NCBI GenBank assembly: GCA_963826795.1
Contig: CAWGYT010000020.1
Location: forward strand, 310,001-374,000
Direction of reading: 5' to 3'
DNA: 64,000 bases
From: CAWGYT01 sp963826795
GTDB taxonomy: Bacteria; Planctomycetota; Planctomycetia; Pirellulales; Pirellulaceae
A program made the position numbers and the translations under genes. Below the pieces are notes generated by a model. It worked only from the letters and a program-made list of their open reading frames with translations. It was not told the DNA's origin and did not search any database. Positions 54,224-62,553 of this stretch are shown here, piece by piece (position 1 is the stretch's first letter; each line of letters starts with the position of its first letter).

Positions 54224-55572
54224 GTTGATCGAGCGACTGTACGATGTACGGCAGGGCGAGCTCTGGGTCGAACAGCGCGCGATCCGCGACCTGGCGGAGG
54301 AGTTCGGGACACCGCTGTACATCTACAGCCAAGCGGTCCTGGATCAGGCATGGGACCGAATCCGCCGCACGTATCCCGCGCTTCGAAATCCTCTACTCGA
54401 TGAAGGCCAACCCCCAACAGGCCATCCTGCGGTATTTCCTCGGGCGCGGGTGCGGTCTGGAAATCGCTTCCGCCGGGGAACTGCAGCAGGCCCTGGCCGC
54501 CGGCGGGGATCCCGAACGGATGGTCTTTGCGGGCCCCGGAAAGACCGACGACGAACTCCGCCTGGCGCTGCACACCGGGCTCGGCGAAATTCACGTCGAA
54601 TCGCTCGGTGAAATTCGGCGGCTGGCTTTCCTGGCGACCGATTCTCAGCGGTCGGCTCGGATCGCGCTGCGCATCAATCCGTCGCTGGCCAGCGCAACGG
54701 GTTCGCTCCAGATGGGCGGTCGGCCATCCCAGTTCGGCATTTCGGAGGATCAGTTAGAGGCCGCGGTCGGGTTGGCAGAACGGGCGAGTTCGCTGGATCT
54801 GATCGGTTTGCATCTGAACACCGGCACGCAATTGCTCGATGCGGAATTGCTGTTGGCCTATTACCAATACGCGTTGACCCTGACCCGGCGAGTCGCCGCT
54901 CAGCTCGGACGTCCCCTGGCCACGCTGGACTTCGGGGGCGGGCTGGGAATCCCCTACTATCCCGGGCAAGGCACCTTGGCGATGGACCGCGTCGCGGAGG
55001 GGTTGCGGCAGCTGGTGGCGGAATGCGATCTCGATCCTGAGTTGGCCGCGATGCGGCTGTTGATCGAACCCGGCCGGTATCTGGTGGGCGAAGCCGGCAT
55101 CTACCTCACGCGTGTGGTGGATCTCAAGCAATCGCAGGGACAGGACTTCGTGGTCCTGAACGGCGGCCTGCATCAGCATCTGGCCGCCACGGGGAATTTC
55201 GGTCAGACGTTGAAACGTTTCTTCCCGCTGGCGGCCGTGACCCGTTTGGACGACGCCCTGGCCTGTCAAGCGACGGTCGTCGGCCCGCTCTGCACACCGC
55301 TGGACACACTCGGCAAAGCGATTGCGTTACCGGCCCTCCAAGTCGGTGACCTGGTCGCCGTCTTTCAGTCGGGTGCCTACGCGCGGGCCGCCAGCCCGCT
55401 CCAATTCTTGGGACACCCGAGTCCGCCCGAGGTGATGGTCAGCGGTGCGCAGGCGACCCTGATCCGCCGACGTGGCGGTTGGCAAGACGAGCTCCGCGAT
55501 CAATTGCCGCTCACGCCCGAGGCCGGCGGAGGCCAGCGGGCGGAGCAGGGCGGCAGCTCGTTTCTCGGATGA
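54177..55572 (+). CDS. PLP-dependent decarboxylase, exosortase A-associated type, one frameshift
   Basis: The product is about 465 residues and belongs to the fold-type III (alanine-racemase-like barrel) group of lysine/diaminopimelate/ornithine-type decarboxylases. The ATG at 54177 reads into DLAEEFGTPLYIYSQAVLDQAW, the usual N-terminus. The frame changes at about 54376-54382 by two missing bases (GC), where YPA should be followed by RFEILYSMKANPQQ; the Lys of YSMKAN is the PLP-linked residue. GLHLNTGTQ, FGGGLGIPY, EPGRYLVGEAGIY and the C-terminal CDS-like loop HLAATGNF follow. The final C-x-P-L-C-T-P-L-D segment carries the substrate-side Cys. It probably works on an amino acid or acyl-amino acid attached to the carrier protein encoded upstream. 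Confidence 0.85.
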
Positions 55573-55701
55573 GGGGGGCAGCCGATCGAAGCCGCGTTAC
55601 GTAAAATGCCGCGTCGAGCGGCGATCGAGACCTCCCCGCACGGCGGGTCCACGTGTTTCGTTCGAAGCTGTCCTTGAACCGACTGACTTGCAGGTACCGT
55701 G

Positions 55702-56994
55702 ATGGATCCTTCCGAAACTTCAATCACACGGTGGCTTCGCAGCGCGTCGGTCCCCGTCTTTACGGCGTTCGCAATCACCGTTGCCTTCAGCGCGTATTTT
55801 TGCATGTACGCCTTTCGCAAGCCCTTTTCGGCGGCGCAATTTGAAGGCCTGACATTCCTGGGCACGAGCGTCACGCTCAAGACGGCTTTTGTCATTAGCC
55901 AGATCATCGGCTACGCGCTTTCGAAGGTCATTGGAATTCGCTTTTGTTCCGAGATCCAGCCGGTGCGCCGCGTCTGGGCCCTGATTGCGCTGGTCGGATT
56001 CGCAGAGATCGCGCTGCTGTTCTTTGCAATCCTGCCGAATTCGTTGAAGGTGGTCGCGATGTTCTTCAACGGCCTGCCACTGGGCATGATTTGGGGGCTG
56101 GTCGTGCTGTACCTCGAAGGCAGGCGCACCTCCGAACTGCTGCTGGCGGGACTGAGCTGTTCGTTTATCGTCTCCAGCGGAGCCGTCAAGAGCGTGGGCC
56201 TCACGCTGATGCAGTCGCTTCAGGTGAGTCCGTTTTGGATGCCCTTCGCGACGGGGTTGCTATTCTTCCCGCTGTTCTTGCTCTCCGTCTGGCTACTTAA
56301 CCAGTTGCCCCAACCGGATGTGTTGGATGTCGAGCAGCGTGTGCTTCGTAAAACGATGATGCGGCAGGATCGACTTTCCTTCTTCCGCCAGTTCGCTCCG
56401 GGTCTGATCATGCTGCTGATCGCCTATTTCTTCCTGACGGCGTACCGAGATTTCCGCGATAACTTTGCGGCCGAAGTCTTCACGCAATTGGGATATGGAA
56501 AAGAGCAAACGGCAATCTTTGCGCGGAGCGAGACCTGGGTCGCCTTTGGGGTGATGGCCGCTTTGGCGGGCTTGAACACGATTAAGAACAATCGCTGGGG
56601 CCTGATCGGGGCGTTCGGCATCATGGCCCTGGGGACCCTGCTGCTCGCCACGAGCACCCTGCTGCTGGACGCAGGCCGGATTGGCGGCCTTTCCTGGATG
56701 ATTCTGACAGGAACCGGCGCGTATCTGGCTTATGTCCCGTACGGATCCGTGTTGTTCGACCGCCTCATCGCATCGACACGAGCCGTCGGGACCGCCGTCT
56801 TCGCGATCAATCTGGCCGATTCGGTGGGCTATGCCGGGTCCATCAGCATCATGCTCTTCAAGGATGTGACCCTGACCCGTCTCGGTCGACTGGATTTCCT
56901 GCGGCAATTCTCCTACGCGATGGCCTTGCTCGGCACGATCCTACTCATCACGAGTTGTGCCTATTTCTTGCTCAGTCATCGCCATCACGAATGA
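55702..56994 (+). CDS. DUF5690-like MFS transporter
   Basis: This 430-residue integral membrane protein has about 12 hydrophobic helices and resembles the DUF5690 family, an uncharacterised branch of MFS transporters. A conserved N-terminal motif is YFCMYAFRKPFSAAQF, followed by YALSKVIGIRFCSE and a middle loop (about 210-235). FFLTAYRDFRDNFAAEVF and PYGSVLFDRLIASTRAVGTAVF are later conserved stretches. The ATG at 55702 (a GTG lies directly before) has AGG about 9 bases upstream. It follows the decarboxylase with about 130 bases between, so it may be in the same unit and move the product or substrate; the substrate is not known. Confidence 0.7.
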   Translation: MDPSETSITRWLRSASVPVFTAFAITVAFSAYFCMYAFRKPFSAAQFEGLTFLGTSVTLKTAFVISQIIGYALSKVIGIRFCSEIQPVRRVWALIALVGFAEIALLFFAILPNSLKVVAMFFNGLPLGMIWGLVVLYLEGRRTSELLLAGLSCSFIVSSGAVKSVGLTLMQSLQVSPFWMPFATGLLFFPLFLLSVWLLNQLPQPDVLDVEQRVLRKTMMRQDRLSFFRQFAPGLIMLLIAYFFLTAYRDFRDNFAAEVFTQLGYGKEQTAIFARSETWVAFGVMAALAGLNTIKNNRWGLIGAFGIMALGTLLLATSTLLLDAGRIGGLSWMILTGTGAYLAYVPYGSVLFDRLIASTRAVGTAVFAINLADSVGYAGSISIMLFKDVTLTRLGRLDFLRQFSYAMALLGTILLITSCAYFLLSHRHHE

Positions 56995-57271
56995 CGCCCC
57001 GTGCCTCCGGCGCGTCAGAATGACACATGTTCGGCAGCTGACACCGGGGCGATTATCTGCGGTTCGGGTTACGCGGGTGCGGTAAGGCCTGATCCCGCGG
57101 ACGTGAGATGTGAAGCCCCCGTTGGCAGCGCACCGATGACATACCCATTCGTTCAGCTGCCACCCCCAGCCACGAAATTGTTCATACGGATCCCCATTTC
57201 GCCGGACACCTGCGACCCGACTCAAGCTCGGCTTCGCATGGTGATTCTGGCAAGGCGTAAGGAGCCCGATC
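56995..57271. other. Intergenic region before the outer membrane gene
   Basis: The 277 bases between the transporter and the outer membrane protein contain no clear gene or repeat. The start of the next gene has AAGGAG about 11 bases before the ATG. Confidence 0.5.
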
Positions 57272-58414
57272 ATGCGTAGGTTTCTCGGTCGGATTGGCGG
57301 AATGGCGGCGGCACTTGCGCTTGCCGTGCCGAGTCACGTGCCGGCCCAGACCGCGGTTTCGATGGCGACCGCGGAGTTTGTTCAGTTTGAGAGTCCCGCG
57401 GGAAGGATCGTTGAGGCTGGCGACGCGCCGGTCGCGCTGGTTTCCTGCCTCGGGGAGGGAGGATGCGCGACGGATGCCTGTCACGCACCCGCCTGCGAAA
57501 CCTACGCCAGCTGTGATCCTTGCGGAGGATGTAACGCCTGCGGAAGCTGCAACGCCGCGTGCTGCGGCTGCGGCGATGGACTGCTCGGGGCCTGCGGCGG
57601 CTGGATGGAGCATCTTAGCGGGCTCGTGCAGCCCAGTGAGCGTTGCTTTAACGAATTCCTCAGTCCGATGACGAATCCCGTTTATTTTGAGGATCCGCGG
57701 ACGTTGACCGAGGCGCGGCTGATCTACATTCACCACAAGGTTCCGCTGACCGCCGCCGGAGGAGACATCAATCTGGTGGCCCTTCAGCTGCGTGCGGCAC
57801 TTACCGAGCGACTCTCGATCATCGCGACCAAGGACGGCTACCTCACGTCGACGAATCCCCTGATCGATGACGGCTGGGCGGATATCAATCTCGGGCTGAA
57901 GTACAACCTCCTCCGCAACCCTCGCCGACAGATGCTTTACTCCGTCGGGGCGACCTACACCCTGCCCGTGGGCTCAACCCGCTCGCAACAGGGCAATGGC
58001 GACGGCAGTTTTCATCTGTTCTCAACCTTTGGAAAACGGATTTACGGCTGGAACTGGCTGATCGGCAAAGGAATCATCATTCCAACCGATGGCGATGCGG
58101 AAAGCGAATGGATGTACGTTTCGAACCATCTCTCGCATCGCTTGGGTGAATCCAATCTGTTCTTCCTGGCGGAAGCGAATTGGTACAACTGGCTCGAGTC
58201 GGGCGCCAACGGAATTCCCGGCGTGGAGGGAGGCGACTTGTTCAACTTCGGTTCGACCAGCGTGAGTGGCAATGACATTGTGACGGGGGCATTCGGTTTG
58301 AAGTACAAGCCGAGCAACCTGTTGGAGGTCGGTCTGGCGTGGGAAAACCCGCTCACGAAACGACGCGATGTCTTGGATAACCGAATCACGTTCGACCTGA
58401 TCGTTCGCTACTAG
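57272..58414 (+). CDS. Cys-rich outer membrane beta-barrel protein
   Basis: This 380-residue protein has a signal peptide (LGRIGGMAAALALAVPSHVPA), then a mature N-terminal segment of about 70 residues with 16 or more Cys in pairs and motifs (CDPCGGCNACGSCNAACCGC), and a C-terminal beta-barrel of 10-12 strands (LTEARLIYIHHKVPL, LGLKYNLLRNPRRQMLY, SVGATYTLPVGS, LAWENPLTKRRD) ending ITFDLIVRY, where the terminal aromatic is typical of barrels. Cys-rich segments in planctomycete surface proteins are thought to be joined by disulfides in the outer wall. The ATG at 57272 has AAGGAG at about 11 bases upstream. The family is a planctomycete outer membrane group with no known substrate; a porin or structural role is likely. 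Confidence 0.7.
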   Translation: MRRFLGRIGGMAAALALAVPSHVPAQTAVSMATAEFVQFESPAGRIVEAGDAPVALVSCLGEGGCATDACHAPACETYASCDPCGGCNACGSCNAACCGCGDGLLGACGGWMEHLSGLVQPSERCFNEFLSPMTNPVYFEDPRTLTEARLIYIHHKVPLTAAGGDINLVALQLRAALTERLSIIATKDGYLTSTNPLIDDGWADINLGLKYNLLRNPRRQMLYSVGATYTLPVGSTRSQQGNGDGSFHLFSTFGKRIYGWNWLIGKGIIIPTDGDAESEWMYVSNHLSHRLGESNLFFLAEANWYNWLESGANGIPGVEGGDLFNFGSTSVSGNDIVTGAFGLKYKPSNLLEVGLAWENPLTKRRDVLDNRITFDLIVRY

Positions 58415-58721
58415 AGCTGTGACACGGGTTGGGAAAAGAGGTCAGGTCCCAAAGGTGCGAATCCCTGTCGAGACTTGCCCCTTTTCCCGACTCAGACCCC
58501 ATTCATTTTGAACCTCTCCTTTTTCAACTCTCCAGATAGAAACCCGACTTGGCGAGTTTTTATCCGAAATCGCAGGCCGTGCCGGGCAATTGCCCGGCAC
58601 GGCCTGTCGACGTTTGGGAGGCTGCCCTGGGCGTGAACGGACGTCTTGATTGTGTTACCATGGCCTGCGGGTGATTCAGCCCGGATTGTTCCCTCCTGCT
58701 CGGCCATCGGTGGTGTTGCAC
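58415..58721. repeat. Intergenic region with GGTCAGGTCCC repeat and 34-bp palindrome
   Basis: This 307-base region has no gene. A degenerate GGTTGGGAAAAGAGGTCAGG copy starts at 58427, with part of an inverted arm (GCCCCTTTTCCC) near 58488. A perfect 34-bp palindrome, CAGGCCGTGCCGGGCAA and its complement, is at 58573-58606. Its stem is strong, but no T-run sits beside it; it may be a terminator or a REP element. Confidence 0.7.
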
Positions 58722-60044
58722 ATGAGATTCCCCAGGTTGTGGCCGGCTGCGCCGGATCCGTCGGATCGTCGCGAGCAGCCTGTTGATGCTGTTCGTTCTC
58801 GCCGAAGTTAAGCCGCTAACGGCGGACGACGTCGTTCCTTCGTCACCTCCGCTGCGTTGGTGGAAAGGCAACATCCATACGCATTCGCTGTGGAGTGACG
58901 GGAACGACTTTCCGGAGATGATTGCCGAGTGGTATCGCACGCACGGCTACAATTTCTTGGCGCTTTCGGATCACAACGTGTTGAGCGAGGGCTCGCGCTG
59001 GATGGAATTTTCGCAGCTTGTCCAGCGGGGCGGCGATCAGGTGCTGCCAAAGTACCTCGCCCGGTTCGGTCCCCAATGGGTGGAAACGCGAGGCGAGGCC
59101 GACTCGGACAGCTACCAGATTCGACTCAAACCACTCAATGAATTTCGCGCTCGTGGAAGAACGCGGGCAATTCATCATGCTGGTGGGTGAAGAAATTTCT
59201 GATTCGGTTGAGGGCCGCCCGGTTCACATGAACGCCACGAACCTGCGGGATCTCTTGCAACCACTCGGCGGCGAATCCGTCGCGGCGGCGATCCGTGCCA
59301 ATCTGCGCGCGCAGAAGATCAGGCACGACGCCTGGGCGCGAAGTTCTCGTTCACGTAAACCACCCGAATTTCCATTACGCGATCACCGCAGCCGACCTGG
59401 CGGAGGTTTTGGAGGAACGCTACGTCGAGGTTTACAATGGGCACCCCGACGTCGGTCACCTGGGCGACAGCACGCATCCAAGTGTGGAGCGGATCTGGGA
59501 CGTGGCCAACACGCTGCGCGTGGCCCGGTGGAAAGCGCCGCCGCTGATGGGCGTCGCAACGGACGACAGCCATGCCTACCACGGGCCGGAGGGCAGCACG
59601 CCCGGTCGCGGTTGGATCATGGTTCAGGCTCATCACCTGACCCCCGAATCACTCGTCCGCGCGTGAAAGCAGGGGACGTTCTATGCCTCGAGCGGCGTCT
59701 CGCTGGATGAAATCCGTTTCGACCCGAACTCTCGTACGCTTTCGGTCCGCGTGATTTCAACCCCCGACACCACGTACGAGATTCAGTTCATCGGAACCCG
59801 TCTTCCGGCGGACACGGGCGGGGCGTCACTCGAAATTCCGGCGGAGCAGATCGGCGTGGTCCTCGCCAAGTCCTCCGGCCCACAGGCCTCGTATCGTTTA
59901 ACCGGGGACGAGTTGTACGTCCGCGCGGTGGTGACGGCCAGCGCTCCGCATCCGAATCCGTCTTTCGCCGACCAGCGACAGCAGGCGTGGACCCAACCGG
60001 TCGGCTGGGAAGCTCACGTCGCGCCCTCCCGGGCTGGCGATTGA
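58722..60044 (+). pseudogene. CehA/McbA-type PHP-domain metallohydrolase, frame broken
   Basis: The product would be about 440 residues: a signal-like N-terminus, then a PHP domain with metal ligands in GNIHTHSLWSDG, LSDHN, and later GHPDVGHL and DDSHAYH, and a beta-sandwich end (YEIQFIGTRLPADTGG). At least three frame changes occur: at about 58750 (signal region), at about 59146-59150 (GC missing; EFR then ALVEERGQF), and at about 59310-59330 (AQK, then TPGREVLVHVNHPNF). An in-frame TGA stop at 59664-59666 also interrupts the LVRA*KQGTFYASSG stretch, where TGG (Trp) would fit. Four lesions in 1.3 kb suggest either decay or poor sequence. The family hydrolyses phosphoesters or similar bonds in the periplasm. 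It lies just before the DUF1549/DUF1553 gene. Confidence 0.75.
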
Positions 60045-60069
60045 CTCTCCCCCAGAAGGGCTCGTTTCG

Positions 60070-62553
60070 ATGACATCGCATTGGCCGTTCAGCTTCGGAA
60101 TCGGACTGCTCGTCTGGGCTTCGCTCAGTGCCTCGCTCCCCGCCCAGAACGACGATCCGCTCACGGACCGGCAACTTGATTTCTTCGAGCAAGAGGTGCG
60201 TCCGTTGCTGGCCCAGCGATGTCTCGAGTGCCATTCCGGCAAAGTGGACCCACCGGCCGGCGGCTTGCGGCTCGACCGCCGCTCGGGATGGCAGCGGGGC
60301 GGTGAGTTGGGACCGGCCATCGTACCGGGCCAGCCCGATCAGAGCCTGCTGGTCGAAGCAATTGAGCCGCGCAGTGACCGACTTCAGATGCCTCCCGACG
60401 GCCGCCTCTCGCCCGCCGAAATCGCGACCCTCCGGCGCTGGATCGAAGCGGGTGCGCCGGATCCTCGCGCGGACGACGACGACGACGACGGTGGTGGGGC
60501 GGCGGGACCGACCGCCGATGCGGAACCGCCGCACTGGGCCTTTCAGCCGCTGCACAGTCGGGCACCCGACGCGAGCGACATGTGGGAAGACGGCTGGGCC
60601 AGCAATCCGATTGACCGATTTTGGCTCCGGCATTGGCGAGACCACGGGTTAAGTCATGCGGCGCAGGCCGATCGGCGCACGATCCTGCGGCGTGTGACAT
60701 TCGACTTGACAGGATTGCCGCCCACGCCCGCCGAGATCGACCAGTTCCTTCGCGATCGCCGCCCGGACGCCTACGCCCGCGTCGTCGAACGCCTGCTCGC
60801 ATCACCGCGTTACGGCGAGCGGTGGGGGCGATTCTGGCTGGACGTCGCCCGATACGCCGACTCGAATGGTTCGGACGAAAACATCGCGCACGGCCACGCG
60901 TGGCGTTATCGCGATTACGTCATCCGGGCGTTCAATGCCGACAAGCCCTACGACGAGTTCGTGCGTGAACAACTGGCTGGCGACCTGTTGCCCGCCAGCG
61001 AAGATCCTGCCGTCCAGCGAGACCGATGGATCGCCACGGGTTTCTTCGCGCTCGGCCCCAAGGTACTGGCCGAAGTGGACGAAACGAAAATGGAAATGGA
61101 CATCCTCGACGAACAAGTCGAAACGGTGGGCCGCGCGTTTCTTGCGTTGACGTTCGGCTGTGCTCGCTGCCACGACCACAAATTCGATCCGGTCAGCACG
61201 GAGGACTATTATGCGTTGGCCGGGATCTTCAAGAGTACCCAGACGATGGAGCACTTTACGAAGATCGCACGTTGGCACGAAGTCTCGTTGGCACTGCCCG
61301 ATCAACAAGCGGCCTTCGACGCCGCCCAGGCACACGTGAAGCAGCTCGAAGCCGATCTGGCCGAAACGAAACGGCGATTGGAGACCGGCCAAAAGGCGGC
61401 GACGAGCGGGGGCGGCAAGGAGGCAGCCGAAACGTGCCAATCGCGGGAACAGACGGTCGCCGCGCTCGAGCGAAAACTGGCGGAGGCTCGGCAGCAAATT
61501 CCCGAACTGCCCTTGGCGATGGGCGTTCGCGACTATCCCGCTCCGACGGACCTGCCGATCCATATTCGAGGGAGTCACCTGACGCTGGGCGACGTCGTCC
61601 CGCGCCGCACGCCACCCGCCTTGGCCGCCGGTGGTTCGACCCGCTCCATGCCGCCCAGCGCCAGCGGCCGACGGGAACTTTCCGATTGGCTGGTCGGCGA
61701 CTGTCGGCACCTGACCGCTCGGGTGATGGTCAATCGCCTGTGGCGCTGGCACTTTGGACAGGGCCTGGTCCGCTCGACGGATAACTTCGGCCGACTTGCC
61801 GCGCCACCGGTCAACGCCGATTTGCTGGATTGGCTGGCTGCGCGACTGATCGAGGAGAACTGGTCTCTCAAGGCCATTCAGCGACTGATTCTCTCGTCGC
61901 AGACCTACCAGCTCAGCAGCGACGCGATCGACGCGAGCCAGCAAGTTGACCCGGGCAACATTCACCACTGGCGCGCCAACGTGCGGCGGTTGGAAGCCGA
62001 AGCGATCCGGGATTCGTGGTTGGCGATTAGCGGCCAGCTGGATCCCACCATGGGCGGCTCGCTGCTGCACGTTAAGAATCGCGAGTTTCTGTTCGACCAC
62101 ACCTCGAAGGATGGCACGCGGTACGATGTTCCGCGACGGTCGATTTACCTGCCAGTGATTCGCAACCACTTGTACGACTTGTTTCAACTGTTCGATTATG
62201 TAGACGAGAGCGTGACGACCAGCGACCGCGCCACCACGACGGTCGCGCCGCAAGCGCTGTTCTTACTCAACAGCGAATTGGTTCACGAGGCGGCCGAGTC
62301 GTTCGCGACACGACTGCGGGAGCAGTTCACGACCGACATGGAACGTCTTGTTGGCGGTTACCAATTGGCCTTTGGGCGCCCGCCGACAGCCGCGGAAACG
62401 GAGCGGGATTTGCGTTACTTGGCGCGATTCGACCAACAATGGAGGGCTTCTTCCGCCGAGCAGAAGGAGGCGGCGGCGGAGCTTCAGCGACGTGTCTGGA
62501 CGCTGCTTTGTCAAACCTGGCTGGCCTCAAACGAGTTGATCTATGTGCGATGA
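60070..62553 (+). CDS. DUF1549/DUF1553 planctomycete cytochrome C-type protein
   Basis: This 827-residue protein is the usual length and order for the family: signal peptide (FGIGLLVWASLSASLPA), a PSCyt1 cytochrome-like domain with heme motif CLECH (51-55), a linker with a poly-Asp run, then the DUF1549 domain (TFDLTGLPPTPAEIDQFL, FWLDVARYADSNG), a second heme-type motif CARCH near residue 360 (CARCHDHKFDPV), and the DUF1553 domain (VMVNRLWRWHFGQGLV, RSIYLPVIRNHLYDLFQLFDY). These proteins are encoded beside DUF1501 genes throughout planctomycetes; the pair is thought to act in periplasmic polysaccharide breakdown or redox. The start is the ATG at 60070 with AGAAGGG upstream. Its TGA overlaps the DUF1501 start. 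Confidence 0.95.
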   Translation: MTSHWPFSFGIGLLVWASLSASLPAQNDDPLTDRQLDFFEQEVRPLLAQRCLECHSGKVDPPAGGLRLDRRSGWQRGGELGPAIVPGQPDQSLLVEAIEPRSDRLQMPPDGRLSPAEIATLRRWIEAGAPDPRADDDDDDGGGAAGPTADAEPPHWAFQPLHSRAPDASDMWEDGWASNPIDRFWLRHWRDHGLSHAAQADRRTILRRVTFDLTGLPPTPAEIDQFLRDRRPDAYARVVERLLASPRYGERWGRFWLDVARYADSNGSDENIAHGHAWRYRDYVIRAFNADKPYDEFVREQLAGDLLPASEDPAVQRDRWIATGFFALGPKVLAEVDETKMEMDILDEQVETVGRAFLALTFGCARCHDHKFDPVSTEDYYALAGIFKSTQTMEHFTKIARWHEVSLALPDQQAAFDAAQAHVKQLEADLAETKRRLETGQKAATSGGGKEAAETCQSREQTVAALERKLAEARQQIPELPLAMGVRDYPAPTDLPIHIRGSHLTLGDVVPRRTPPALAAGGSTRSMPPSASGRRELSDWLVGDCRHLTARVMVNRLWRWHFGQGLVRSTDNFGRLAAPPVNADLLDWLAARLIEENWSLKAIQRLILSSQTYQLSSDAIDASQQVDPGNIHHWRANVRRLEAEAIRDSWLAISGQLDPTMGGSLLHVKNREFLFDHTSKDGTRYDVPRRSIYLPVIRNHLYDLFQLFDYVDESVTTSDRATTTVAPQALFLLNSELVHEAAESFATRLREQFTTDMERLVGGYQLAFGRPPTAAETERDLRYLARFDQQWRASSAEQKEAAAELQRRVWTLLCQTWLASNELIYVR

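Noticed and set aside
59664..59666. Selenocysteine at the in-frame TGA of the PHP gene
   Set aside because: The metal ligands are His and Asp, no SECIS-like stem follows, and the gene has several frame changes nearby, so a nonsense change or an error is more likely.
60802..62253. 483-codon minus-strand frame under the DUF1549/DUF1553 gene
   Set aside because: Antisense shadow of a complete, well-conserved gene.
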